Origin: Campylobacter jejuni subsp. jejuni 414
GTDB taxonomy: Bacteria > Campylobacterota > Campylobacteria > Campylobacterales > Campylobacteraceae
Assembly (NCBI GenBank): GCA_000163995.1
Contig: CM000855.1
Coordinates: 186,682 to 242,922 of the forward strand
Reading direction: 5' to 3'
Length of the DNA stretch: 56,241 nt
A program made the translations under genes and the position numbers. The notes beneath the pieces were generated by a model. That model was not told where the DNA came from and did not search any database. It saw nothing but the letters and a program-made list of their open reading frames with translations. Shown here one piece after another: positions 17,954 to 27,734 of this stretch. The number at the start of each line of letters is the position of its first letter. The stretch's first letter is position 1.

Positions 17954-20263
17954 TTATCCTAGTTTCAAATTTTTTCTAACCACATTTTCCAGGTATTCTG
18001 GAGAATAAGGTTTGGTGATGTATTCGGTCATACCTACTTCAACACCTCTTAAGCGGTCAGTTTTACTTGTTCTTGAAGTAACTGCTATCAATGGTAGGTT
18101 GCGATATTTAGAATATTTTCTAATCTCACCGGCTAAGGTGTATCCATCCATTCTTGGCATTTCAATATCAATAAGCATTGCATCAATATCATGTTCGCCA
18201 GATTTTATAATATTTAATGCTTCAACACCATTTGTCGCTTCAATTAAACTAACTCCTAGTGGTTCTAAAGCTTTTTGCATTAAGGTTCTATCCATTTTAG
18301 AGTCATCTACAATTAAGACTTTATAGTCGCTTGGTTGTTCTTTAGGTTTTTTCGCACTTGATTCTAGTTGTGCTTTGATATCAACCTTAATTTCTTTAGC
18401 CATATCCATCATAGCACCTACGTCGATGATCAATGTAACTCTACCATCGCCACGGATTGTAGCTCCTGCTATACCTTGGATATTTTGTAAATAATCACCC
18501 ATAGATTTAATAACTATTTCCTCTTGTCCTACAAGAGTATCTACTATGATACCAAGCTTACTTTCAGCCACCCCTATAACAACAACATAAGTTTGATCGC
18601 CGCTTTCAAGCACTTGTTTAACTCCAAATACATCTGAAAGTCTTACAAGAGAAAGCACTTCATCTCTTAAGCGTAATACATTTTTACCTTCGATAGTATA
18701 GATATCATCAATAGGCACTCTAACTGTTTCAAGAACACTTGCAAGTGGAATTGCATAGAATTCTTCTTGAGTCCCTACGAGTAAAGATTGAATGATTGCT
18801 AAGGTAAGAGGAATTTTAAGTTTAAATGAACTTCCTTTGCCTAATTCGCTATCAATTTCAATTACCCCGTTAAGTTTTTCGATATTGGTTTTAACAACAT
18901 CCATTCCTACGCCACGACCTGAAACATTTGTTACCTTAGCCGCAGTTGAAAAACCAGGTTTGAAAATCAAAGCAAAAGCTTCTTTGTCTGTCATTTGATC
19001 CGCTTCTCTCTCGCTAATCAAATTTTTCTCTATAGCTTTTGCTTTTAAACCATTTGGATCAAGTCCTTTACCATCATCTGTAATTTCTACAACGATATGA
19101 TTACCTTCATTATAAGCTTTAAGTTGGACTATACCTTTTTCAGGTTTTCCATTAGCTGCACGAGTTGCTGGATCCTCAACGCCATGATCGCATGAGTTTC
19201 TAATCATATGCATAATAGGATCGCCGATTTCCTCTACAATAGATTTATCAAGTTCAGTTTCTTCACCTGTAATTTCAAGTTCTATTTGTTTTCCTAACTC
19301 ACGACTTAAATCGCGTACAACTCTTGGGAATTTATTGAAAACTTTTGCTATAGGTTGCATTCTTGTTTTCATTACGGCAAGTTGAACATCGGTTGTAATG
19401 ATGCTTAGTTGGCTTACAACTTGATTAAGTTCTTCAAGGAATTTTTCTCCTTCATAACGTTCTTCAACATCATCGTAAATTTTAAGCAAACGGTTTTTGC
19501 CTAAAACAAGCTCCCCAATTAGGTTCATTAAGTGATCTAATCTTTTTACTTCCACGCGTATGGTTTGATCCATGCTACTAGCATTACTACCCGAAGCAGG
19601 GACTTTTTTCTCTCCACTTTCTGTAGGTTTATTTGCTGCATTATTAGTTGGTTTAGGCGCTGTATTTGCTGTTTGTTTCTTTTGTGCACGACGCGCTTGA
19701 TCTTCAGCCTTTCTAACTTTTAAAAGTCTTTCTATTTCAGCTTCAACTTCAGAATCACTTAGTTGATTGACATCTACTTCAGGTTCTGGAGTAGTTGCTT
19801 CTTGTTTTGGTGTTTCTGGTTCAGCTTGTGGAGTAGATTTTTCATTTGAATCTGTTGCTGCAACAGGAGATTCTCCCTCTGAAATAGCTGTTAATCTTGT
19901 GCAAATTGGCTCTATATCCATACCAATAGCAGTATCATTACCATTATCCCTAATAGAATTAAGTAAAGTTTTCATTCTATCAATGGATTCTAAAACAACA
20001 TCCATGATATCTGGAGTTATCTTTAATTCTCCATGTCTTGCTTTATTTAAAACATCTTCCATGTGATGAGTTAGTTTTGTTAAAACATCAAAATTTAAGA
20101 AACTTGATGAACCTTTAACTGTGTGAGCAACACGGAAAATTCTATTTAACAATTCTAAATCTTCTGGATTTGATTCAAGCTCTACTAAATCATGGTCGAT
20201 TTGCTCAACAAGCTCAAAAGCTTCAACCAAAAAGTCTTCAAGTATTTCTTGCATATCTTCCAT
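17954..20263 (-). CDS. cheA: Chemotaxis histidine kinase CheA with C-terminal receiver domain (CheAY)
   Basis: A 769-residue kinase. The order is an HPt domain with the phosphorylated His47 (RVAHTVKGSSSF), a Glu/Pro/Thr-rich linker (about 130-220), the dimerisation domain, the HATPase domain (MIRNSCDHGVEDP, DDGKGLD, GRGVGMDVVKTNI), a CheW-like P5 domain, and a receiver domain in the last 125 residues (VLIVDDSKMDR, IDIEMPRMDGY). The fused receiver is standard for Campylobacter and Helicobacter and is thought to act as a phosphate sink. CheY proper is elsewhere. Confidence 0.96.
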   Translation of the reverse strand: MEDMQEILEDFLVEAFELVEQIDHDLVELESNPEDLELLNRIFRVAHTVKGSSSFLNFDVLTKLTHHMEDVLNKARHGELKITPDIMDVVLESIDRMKTLLNSIRDNGNDTAIGMDIEPICTRLTAISEGESPVAATDSNEKSTPQAEPETPKQEATTPEPEVDVNQLSDSEVEAEIERLLKVRKAEDQARRAQKKQTANTAPKPTNNAANKPTESGEKKVPASGSNASSMDQTIRVEVKRLDHLMNLIGELVLGKNRLLKIYDDVEERYEGEKFLEELNQVVSQLSIITTDVQLAVMKTRMQPIAKVFNKFPRVVRDLSRELGKQIELEITGEETELDKSIVEEIGDPIMHMIRNSCDHGVEDPATRAANGKPEKGIVQLKAYNEGNHIVVEITDDGKGLDPNGLKAKAIEKNLISEREADQMTDKEAFALIFKPGFSTAAKVTNVSGRGVGMDVVKTNIEKLNGVIEIDSELGKGSSFKLKIPLTLAIIQSLLVGTQEEFYAIPLASVLETVRVPIDDIYTIEGKNVLRLRDEVLSLVRLSDVFGVKQVLESGDQTYVVVIGVAESKLGIIVDTLVGQEEIVIKSMGDYLQNIQGIAGATIRGDGRVTLIIDVGAMMDMAKEIKVDIKAQLESSAKKPKEQPSDYKVLIVDDSKMDRTLMQKALEPLGVSLIEATNGVEALNIIKSGEHDIDAMLIDIEMPRMDGYTLAGEIRKYSKYRNLPLIAVTSRTSKTDRLRGVEVGMTEYITKPYSPEYLENVVRKNLKLG

Positions 20264-20266
20264 ATT

Positions 20267-21223
20267 TTACCCCTGTTCTTGAGATTGATGTTTTTTGATA
20301 ACTTTAGCAATTTCATTGAAGAAATCACTAGCGTTAAATTTAACAAGATAACCTTCTGCACCGGCTTCTTGGACACCTTTCTCATTCATAAATTCATTTG
20401 ATAAAGATGAGTTAAAGACTATAGGAATATCTTTAAACCTTGGATCTCCTTTAATGTGTGCAGCAAAGTGAAAACCATCCATTTGTGGCATTTCAACATC
20501 GCTTATTATAATTTTTAAAGTGTCTTTCAAGCTTTGACCATAAACTTGGCTTAATTCTTCTAGTTTATTTATACCTTCTGCACCATCTTTGGCTTCAACA
20601 ACCTGAAATCCCATTTGTTGCATCATTTCTTTGACGCGTTTTCTAGCAGTCATGCTATCATCTAAAATAAGTGCAGTTCCACTAAATTTTTCTATTTTTC
20701 CAAAATCAATATCTGTTTTTGGAGCGTAAATTCCTAAATCTTCAACAATACTTTCAAGATCTAAAATTAGTAACACTTCATCATTTTCAATGCGTGTTAC
20801 ACCTGTGATTTTACCTTTATCTAAAGCACCTGATCCTGTAGAAAAAGTTGCTGGTTCTATATCTTTCCAGTTTATTCTACGAATTCTTTTTGCTTCATGA
20901 ACAATAAAACCAATAAGAATATTGCTAAATTCAGTAATAATGACTCTAGGTTTTAACATAGTACTTTCTGGCTCAGTGATTTGCATCCATTTAGCAAGAT
21001 TTACCACAGGTATAACTACTCCACGAAGATCAAAGATACCTTCGATGTAATCAGGTACACCTGGAAGTTCTGTAAGGCTTGGGATTTTTATAATCTCCCT
21101 TACCTTGGAAACATTTACACCATAAATTCCTTCATAAACTTTATCGTGTCCTTGCTTAAAGATACGGAAATCGACAAGCTCCATTTCATTTGAACCCGTT
21201 TTCACGATATTTTCATCAAACAT
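20267..21223 (-). CDS. cheV: Chemotaxis protein CheV
   Basis: The 318-residue protein joins an N-terminal CheW-like coupling domain (about 1-165, with VPDYIEGIFDLRGVVIPVV) to a receiver domain (about 180-310, with ILDDSMTARKRV and the phosphorylated Asp in ISDVEMPQMDGF). It adjusts receptor coupling in response to phosphorylation. It lies three bases before cheA. Its start overlaps the last codons of the phosphoesterase gene upstream. Confidence 0.95.
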   Translation of the reverse strand: MFDENIVKTGSNEMELVDFRIFKQGHDKVYEGIYGVNVSKVREIIKIPSLTELPGVPDYIEGIFDLRGVVIPVVNLAKWMQITEPESTMLKPRVIITEFSNILIGFIVHEAKRIRRINWKDIEPATFSTGSGALDKGKITGVTRIENDEVLLILDLESIVEDLGIYAPKTDIDFGKIEKFSGTALILDDSMTARKRVKEMMQQMGFQVVEAKDGAEGINKLEELSQVYGQSLKDTLKIIISDVEMPQMDGFHFAAHIKGDPRFKDIPIVFNSSLSNEFMNEKGVQEAGAEGYLVKFNASDFFNEIAKVIKKHQSQEQG

Positions 21224-21982
21224 TTTGACCCCTCAATTTCTGTTCTCGAAATTTGATTTCTTGTTGGTATTCTACTACAAAAAAACTTCTCTCATATGCA
21301 AAACTAGCTAAGTTAAGATATTTAATGTTATCTTTATTAATTTGATGATTTTGATGATAGTGTCCTTCACATACCCAAAATCCTAAATTTTCATATCTTT
21401 CATATCTTTTTTTGGCTAAATTTTCAAAATCTTTTATTTGATAAAAAAGATTTTTTTTATTTTGATTTTGAAGAATTTTGTTTGAAATAAAATTATGAGT
21501 AATAATATTTAAAAATTTAAAAATATAAGTAAATAATGATTTCTTAATGTTTTAAGAGCAAATTGCAAAAGTGGAGGCAGAAAAATATCTCCGTGAGCTA
21601 ATTTTATGAAAGAATTATTTAAAACAAGGTTGTTACCTTTACTTATATGCAAATTAAGTTTTATGGGCTGTTCTTGCAAGTTAAAAATTTTAACCTTTTT
21701 AAAAAAGCGAGTAAGATTGAAATCGTGATTTCCTTCTAAGTAGATAATTTCTATCTTTAAAGTAAGCTCTTCTAAGAGTTCTATATAAGGTTTAGCAAAT
21801 TCATGTGTAGCAGAAATTTCACCTATAAGCAAATCGAAAATATCACCCATAAGTATGAGTTGAGAGGTATAAATTTCATCTTTTTTTAAAGCTTGTAAAA
21901 ATTCCCAAAATCCTCTTCTTTGTTCATTTTCATGAGCATCTGCGATTAAAATCGCTCCATTGTGAAGTAAAATTTTATATCC
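21216..21982 (-). pseudogene. LpxH/LpxJ-like UDP-2,3-diacylglucosamine hydrolase, frameshifted and without a start codon
   Basis: Every calcineurin-like phosphoesterase motif is present: DAHEN (D-x-H), MGDIFD, LEGNHD, KLAHGD and CEGHYH. The position after lpxB and greA suggests the lipid A hydrolase step between LpxA/LpxD and LpxB (Cj0286c, LpxJ type). Two faults stand out. The frame breaks after LLIFLNF at a short T run (minus strand; plus 21511-21515), and adding one base restores the rest. Upstream, no ATG, GTG or TTG is in frame between the greA stop and Met at 21850, which lies past the D-x-H motif. The step should be essential, so at least the frameshift may be a sequence error. Confidence 0.75.
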
Positions 21983-22468
21983 TTAAAATTTCAAAGGTTC
22001 ATAGTTTATAGAAATGATTTCAAATTCACTTTCACCTTTTGGTAAACGCACTTTAAAATCATCACCTTCTTTTTTTCCAAGCATGGCTTTTGCAATAGGA
22101 GATGCGATAGAAATATAACCCTTGTCTAGATTGCCTTCACAAATTCCTACTAGAGTGTATTTGCTTTCTTTTTCTGTATCTAAATCCATAATCACAACGC
22201 TTGAACCAAATTTTACACTATCATGTTCATAACTTGAAGGATCGATCACTTGAGCCCTTGCAAGTAAATCACTAAGTTCGGCGATACGACTTTCTATCAA
22301 AGCTTGTTTTTCTCTTGCAGCGTGATATTCTGCATTTTCCTTTAAATCCCCATGACTTCTTGCTGTATCAATTTCTATCACAACAGCAGGACGTTGATTG
22401 TCTTTTAAATCTTTTAATTCCGCAGCTAATTTATCGTAGCCAAATTGACTCATTGGTTCTTTTTGCAT
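21983..22468 (-). CDS. greA: Transcription elongation factor GreA
   Basis: A 161-residue factor that rescues backtracked RNA polymerase by stimulating transcript cleavage. The N-terminal coiled coil runs through about 75 residues ([20 protein letters not shown], then [16 protein letters not shown] with the acidic tip). The C-terminal FKBP-like domain follows, with [18 protein letters not shown]. Length is typical. It lies 11 bases after lpxB. Confidence 0.95.
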   Translation of the reverse strand: MQKEPMSQFGYDKLAAELKDLKDNQRPAVVIEIDTARSHGDLKENAEYHAAREKQALIESRIAELSDLLARAQVIDPSSYEHDSVKFGSSVVIMDLDTEKESKYTLVGICEGNLDKGYISIASPIAKAMLGKKEGDDFKVRLPKGESEFEIISINYEPLKF

Positions 22469-22479
22469 GATTTGTCCTT

Positions 22480-23574
22480 TTATGTTTTGCTTAGTATTTT
22501 TGCTAAATTTTTAGCACTTCCAAATTTTAAATACTCTTTTAAAAAATCAACTTTAGCAAAAAATGCCTTATAATCATATTTATTATAAGCTTCATATAAA
22601 TTTAAAACATTCACTTCATCTTGTAAAAACTCAGGATTTAAAGCCTCTTTCCCAGCAAAATCACAAAAAATATTTGCAAGGCCGATATGTTTTAATTTTA
22701 CAAAAAGTTTTGCAATGAAAATATCAATAGCTTTTGCCTTGTAGGCTAAAACAAAAGGTGTTCCAACCAAAGCAGCTTCTAAAGTAGCTGTACCGCTACA
22801 AATAAAAGCAAAATCAGCTTTTTTAAGCACTTTTGGAGTATTACTTTCTATCTTAAATTCACTAATATCACCATAAATTTCTAATTTTTCAAGATTAAAC
22901 AGAGGAACACAAAGGATTTTTTCACCCTTAAATTTTTGCGAGAGTTCTCTAAAAACAGGCATCAAACGCGTAATTTCACTACGTCTTGAACCGGGTAAAA
23001 AAGCTATAGTTTTTTTACTTTCTTTTTTTGAAAGCAAAATATTGATATCGTTTTGATTTTTAAATTCCCTTATTTCATCTAAAATAGGATGCCCTATATA
23101 GGTGCTTTTGTTAAAAAAATTCTTATCAAAAGGCAAGATAGAAGCTAAAATATCAAAATGACTTTCTATGATGGGAATACGTCCTTTTTTCCATGCCCAA
23201 ACTTGAGGCAAGATATAATAAATGCGTCGAGTTTTACTACCTGCTTTTTTTAAAGCTTTAGCAAAAGGGATATTAAAGGCGGGAGAATCTATGCATAAAA
23301 CCCCATCTATTTTTTGAGTAAGACTTAAATTTACAAGCTCTTTGATCGCTCTTTTTGCTTTAAAAATCAAAGGCAAAATTTCTATAAAGCCCATAGCACT
23401 AAATTCATGTGAGCTATAAAATGGCTTAGAATTTAGGTCAAATTCTTTGCATAAATTTTCATCATAAATTCCATAAAGTTCAAATTCACCAAAGTCTTTT
23501 TTATAAGCATTTAAAACTTCTTTTAAATGCAAATTTGCCGAGGGCTCTAGGGCGCAAACTAAAAAGGTTTTCAT
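22480..23574 (-). CDS. lpxB: Lipid-A-disaccharide synthase
   Basis: Glycosyltransferase (family 19, GT-B fold) joining UDP-diacylglucosamine and lipid X. In the 364-residue protein the family motifs are [37 protein letters not shown] and [24 protein letters not shown]. It appears to be the first gene of the run down to tal. The start is an ATG at 23574. The accessory segment begins just upstream of it. Confidence 0.95.
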   Translation of the reverse strand: MKTFLVCALEPSANLHLKEVLNAYKKDFGEFELYGIYDENLCKEFDLNSKPFYSSHEFSAMGFIEILPLIFKAKRAIKELVNLSLTQKIDGVLCIDSPAFNIPFAKALKKAGSKTRRIYYILPQVWAWKKGRIPIIESHFDILASILPFDKNFFNKSTYIGHPILDEIREFKNQNDINILLSKKESKKTIAFLPGSRRSEITRLMPVFRELSQKFKGEKILCVPLFNLEKLEIYGDISEFKIESNTPKVLKKADFAFICSGTATLEAALVGTPFVLAYKAKAIDIFIAKLFVKLKHIGLANIFCDFAGKEALNPEFLQDEVNVLNLYEAYNKYDYKAFFAKVDFLKEYLKFGSAKNLAKILSKT

Positions 23575-23756
23575 TTTCTCTCTTTTTTGAATTTTAAAAC
23601 AAAATTATAGCCAATTTTCACTTAAGACTTTTATTACCCTTTATTCTTTGCCTAAGAACAATAAAAAGTACTGTTTTATGAGAGAGCCTCTCAAAAATTA
23701 ACACTAAGCCTTTAAACAGAATGAGAAATTTTATCACTCTTACCAGTGATATATAA

Positions 23757-24113
23757 TTTTAGAGAGTTTTACGACTTTTATTTCAAACCTTGATAATCTA
23801 AGCTTTGGAGTGGCTATTGCTGTAGCAGTAGCGATACGCAATATCCCTGAAGGTATGGCAGTTTCTTTGCCAAATTATTATGCTATAAATGATAAGAAAA
23901 AAGCTTTTATTTACTCGGCACTTTCTGGGGTGGCAGAACCTATAGGGGCGTTTTTGATCTTGCCTATTGTGAATGAGCTTACCTTTGGTTATTACTTTTG
24001 CTGTGGTGGTTGGGATTATGGTATTTATCTCTTTTGATGAGCTACTGTCTGCTGTAAAAACTTACGATAAAACCCACGGCGGTGAGTTTTATTTTGTTAA
24101 ATTCTTGAGTTAA
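23757..24113 (+). pseudogene. Broken second zupT copy (C-terminal half)
   Basis: This segment aligns with residues about 162 to 272 of the ZupT at 1409-2284. It reads TTFISNLDNLSFGVAIAVAV, then AIRNIPEGMAVSLP, then KKAFIYSALSGVAEPIGAF. The metal-binding His of the second signature is Arg (RNIPEG). Four or five residues are missing after GAF. After NELTFG the frame breaks, and the rest (TFAVVVGIMVFISFDELL) continues in another frame. The N-terminal half is absent. Many silent and coding differences from zupT show it is a diverged paralogue rather than a recent copy. The 180 bases before it hold only a small hairpin at 23679-23693. Confidence 0.8.
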
Positions 24114-24127
24114 ATCAAGGATTTAAA

Positions 24128-24858
24128 TTATTGTTTATTAGGAAAAGCTCTAAATATTTTTCCATTAAGTAATGCACCATTTTCTTTTTTATTTCTTTTA
24201 ATCCCATCCTCTCCATAAGTTCCCCATTGTTTAAAGAAAAAAGCCGTGTTTTGTTCTTTGCACTGTCTTTGTATATTTACTATCCACTCTTTTTTTACCA
24301 TTCTTGCACTGCTACCACTTTCTCCACCCACAACAACCCAATCAATTCCACTTAAATTTAAATTTCCTAAATCATTAAGTAGTGGTTCACAAGAAAGCCA
24401 TTTGATTTTTGCAGGTAAATCTCTAAGCAATTCAATGCGTTTTGTTACTTGCTTAGATTCAATGGTAACTCCAAGCCATATATTATTTAATATTTTTTAT
24501 CTAAAAAATATTTTCTCATCCTAGAAGGTCTTTTAGTTAAAATCTGATATTGATGATAGGGTGTTTGTTTTATAATATTCATTATTTGATCTAAGAAATT
24601 AAAATCCATTTTTTCATGGAACAAATCACTCATAGAATTAACAAAATAAAGGGTCGGTTTTTTATTTTGTAAAGGATCATTTAAGCGATGAGGAAGCATT
24701 TTAAATTTAAACCCATCTTTATAATCAAGATTTCCTATCGCTTGAAGTCGCCTTGCCATAACTTCAGCATAGCAATTTCTACAACCTTCACTAATTTTAT
24801 CACATCCTATTGAAGGATTCCAAGAGGCTTGTGTCCATTCAATTTTGGTTGGTTTCAT
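24128..24858 (-). pseudogene. Three-Cys-motif protein, DUF5131 (phage Gp37/Gp68 family), frameshifted
   Basis: The start MKPTKIEWTQASWNPSIGCD and the cluster GCDKISEGCRNCYAE are the hallmark of this family. Its three Cys are spaced somewhat like a radical SAM site and probably bind an iron-sulfur cluster. Two open pieces (24487 upward and 24128-24430) join if one A is added to the A6 run at plus 24493-24498, giving about 243 residues, the family size. The second piece carries WLSCEPLLNDL and WVVVGGESG, also family motifs. Biochemical function is unknown. It follows the TcmP partner gene in the same frame. Confidence 0.75.
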
Positions 24859-25859
24859 TTTTTTGAGCCAAATATAAACTTTTATTTCTTTTTTGTCTAA
24901 ATGAAAACCAGAATTTGCACCATGATATTTACACTCTAATTCATTTTTAATTTCTTTAAGAATAACATTTGTATGTTTAGCTAAAAATCCATTGTCTAAA
25001 CCAAAATTTTTTATCTCAATATCGTTTCTTTTTTCTCTTAAAAACTCTAACAATAAACTTTTATATTCTTCCTCTTTTTGTGTGGGAATATTTTCATTGT
25101 AAAACAAAGTTCCTTTTTCTCTAGAGATATCTTTATCTATATTTACATTTCCTTCTCCAAAATCTTTATCTATTTTCTAAGCAGTTTTTAAAAATTGCTC
25201 TTGTCCTTTTCTGTGGGCAGAGAAAAATATTAATCCATTGATATTTTCATTATCCTTAATCAAAGTAAAAGGCGAGATATATGCTTTAGGAAATAATTCT
25301 CTTAAGTATTTTACAATTGTCCTATGAGTTTCATAAAAAGGTTTTTTAATAAAAATTTCCTTAGGAATTTTTATATATTTTTCAAAATTTGCATCTCCGC
25401 AAAATCTTCGAATATGTCCCGATGAAACGAAAATTAAAACATCCGTTCCTTTCTGTAAAAAATTGTTAATTTTTTCAAGATGCTTAATTCCATATTGATC
25501 TAACAAAATAAGTTTATAGTATTTTTTTGAAAAAATTTCATAATCTTTAACATCGCAAATAGTATATCTAAACTCAATATTTTTATTATAGTTTGGATAA
25601 TGCTTTTGGATGTTCTTTTTTAACTCCGAAATTTTATAGTTCTTAATGTGTCAAGAATTCGTAATGGAGAACCCTTATGAGTTTTTGTTCCGTCAAATCC
25701 AGTGCCACAAAATAAGTCATAAATTTCCACAATATCAAATGGAGGTTTTATTCCATAATTTAACACTACAATCAACCATTCATAAACATATTGATCAAAA
25801 ACATCTAGCTTTGTTAATGTTGCATTATCCCATCCCTCTTTATGCATATCTTTTGCCAT
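24855..25859 (-). pseudogene. TcmP-like three-Cys-motif partner protein, frameshift plus nonsense codon
   Basis: The pieces read DLFCGTGFDGTKTHKGSPLRI (glycine-rich, typical of TcmP), then LLDQYGIKHL, then SAHRKGQEQFLKTA and KIDKDFGEGNVNI, about 334 residues in all. TcmP genes are known as neighbours of DUF5131 genes, as here. The frame is lost at an A4 run (plus 25632-25635); one added A restores it. Further on, codon 25179-25177 is TAG where the context (KTA-x-KID) suggests the Trp codon TGG. The ATG at 25859 has AAGGG upstream and lies 16 bases behind mod. The product cannot be made whole. Confidence 0.72.
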
Positions 25860-25875
25860 AACAATTCCCTTTTTG

Positions 25876-27734
25876 CTAATACACCATTTTTAAGCGTTCT
25901 TTTAAAAAGCTTTCAAGATTTAAATAATCTTCTAAATTTATATCATCATATCCGTTAATATATACATTTTCATTTTGTGTTTTTCTTAAAAGTTCTAAAA
26001 CTTCATCATCGCTTTTTACGATATAAAAACTTTCCTCACATTGATAAAGTTTATCTTTTAAAATCATTTTTAATTCTTTATCCAAAGTTTTACCATCTTG
26101 CAAAGCTAAGTTTAAAGCTTTTTCATAAGGATTTAAATTCTCATGATGCCTTAAATTTAAAGTATTTAAATCATCTTTGATAAATTCTGGTTTTTCTGTA
26201 AGAGAAAATACTTTAAAACCTAAATCTAAATTTTATCTGTATTTTCTTTTAAAATTTTCTCTCCCGCTCTTTTAACTCTTTCAATGGTGATGTCACTAAT
26301 AACAGGATTTTTACTTCCTAGTTCTTTTTTACAAAAATCATAGGCAACTTTGCTTTTTTTTTCATTGATAGGCTCATCAAGTTGCACTAAGATAAATTTA
26401 CGATTTCCATTATCTTCTGCATTTAGTTCTATAACTGCTTGTGCTGTTGTGCCACTTCCTGCAAAGAAGTCTAGGATATAATCAGAATTATCATTTGTAG
26501 CATGATTTATAATTTCTTTTATAAAATCAACACTTTTTGGATAGGTAAAATACTCTCCTAAGCCTAAAGCTAAAAGTTCTTTTGTCGCATTTTGATTCAT
26601 AAATTTATTATCCACGAATCTTAAGCTATCAAAAGTTTTTAATGTCGTTTTTAGTTCTTTTAAGTAGCGTTTATAAATAAATCCCCTTTCATTTTCCTTG
26701 TATTTTTTTTTAAAGCAAATATGTCCTTCATCAATATGTTTTTGCATTGTTTTTTGAGAAAAACGCCAATATCTTCCATTTGTTGGATAATCTTCTCTAT
26801 TTGTATATGGATTTTTAACTGCAAAATATCCCGTTTTTATATCACCACTTTTAGCTGTTGGATCACTTGAAACCCATGCGCCGTTTGGATCATTATCTGG
26901 ATTTTTATATTTACTTAGATCTTTTTGCCCTCCGAATAAATTTACAAAATTTTTATCTTTTGCATAACACAATAAAAACTCATGTTGATAATTAAGTCCT
27001 ACTTTTGCATCGTTTGTGGTACTTTTTGTTTTTCTTATGAAATCTGCTACGAAATTCTCTTCTCCAAAAATCTCATCACAAAGAATTTTTAAATTTGCTT
27101 GTTCGTTATCGTCTATGCTTATAAATATCACTCCATCTTCACGAAGCAAATCTCTAGCAAGTTTAAGTCGTGGTAGCATAAAGCCAAGCCATGCGCTATG
27201 ACTTCTATCACCTTTTTGATTGATGAAAAAATTTAAAATTTCACTTCTAATTTCTTCGCCTTCTTCATCGATCTCTAGAAGTCCAACTTCCATTAAGAGT
27301 TTTTTATGTTCTTTTACAAAATCATCATTATAAATAAATTTATCATTTTTAGTGTTGTAGGGCGGATCGATATAGATCATTTTTATTTTTTCATAGTAGG
27401 CGGATTTTAAAAGCTTTAAAGCATGAAGATTGTCCCCTTTGATGATAGTATTTTTGGTGCTTTCTGCATCTTTGCTTAAATTTGAATGAAATTTCAATTC
27501 TTTAGTGTTTGGGGTGTCATAAAGAGCATTTGCTAAAGCTTTTCCTGTGAAATTTAGCTCATAGCCTCTAATTTCTTTATTATTTAAACCTAAAAGCATA
27601 GCAATAGCCTTTAAATCTACTTGTCCGTCTTTTATGCTTTGTGGGAAATTTAGCTTTAAATACTCTAAAAGTTCGTTTTTGTTTTTCTGCGTGTTGATTA
27701 TATTTTCTTTTTTGATTTTATTTATATCAAGCAT
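25876..27734 (-). pseudogene. Type III restriction-modification methyltransferase (Mod), C-terminus frameshifted
   Basis: A beta-class adenine methyltransferase. It has the catalytic motif DPPY at residues 123-126 (IYIDPPYNT), a central target-recognition region, and the SAM-binding FAGSGT at 424-429. The open frame stops after 502 residues at plus 26226. One extra A in the A4 run (26231-26234) reopens it into DLGFKVFSLTEKPEF and about 117 more residues, giving about 619, a normal Mod length with the usual C-terminal helper domain. All catalytic motifs lie before the break, so the truncated form might keep partial activity. The start overlaps the res end by 8 bases. Confidence 0.82.

Noticed and set aside
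23679-23693. Hairpin TGAGAG-AGC-CTCTCA as terminator
   Set aside because: Short stem, no T run behind it and no gene end in the right place; it may be chance.
24128-24430. Independent 100-residue gene
   Set aside because: It is the C-terminal part of the DUF5131 gene, joined by one added base at 24493-24498.
24487-25107. A 206-residue gene starting MFYNENIP
   Set aside because: Its first 83 residues continue the TcmP-like protein behind a nonsense codon and the rest is DUF5131; it is a composite, not one gene.
25876-26103. A small gene downstream of mod
   Set aside because: The frame extends upstream into the missing Mod C-terminus and has no own start with a ribosome site; it is the end of mod.
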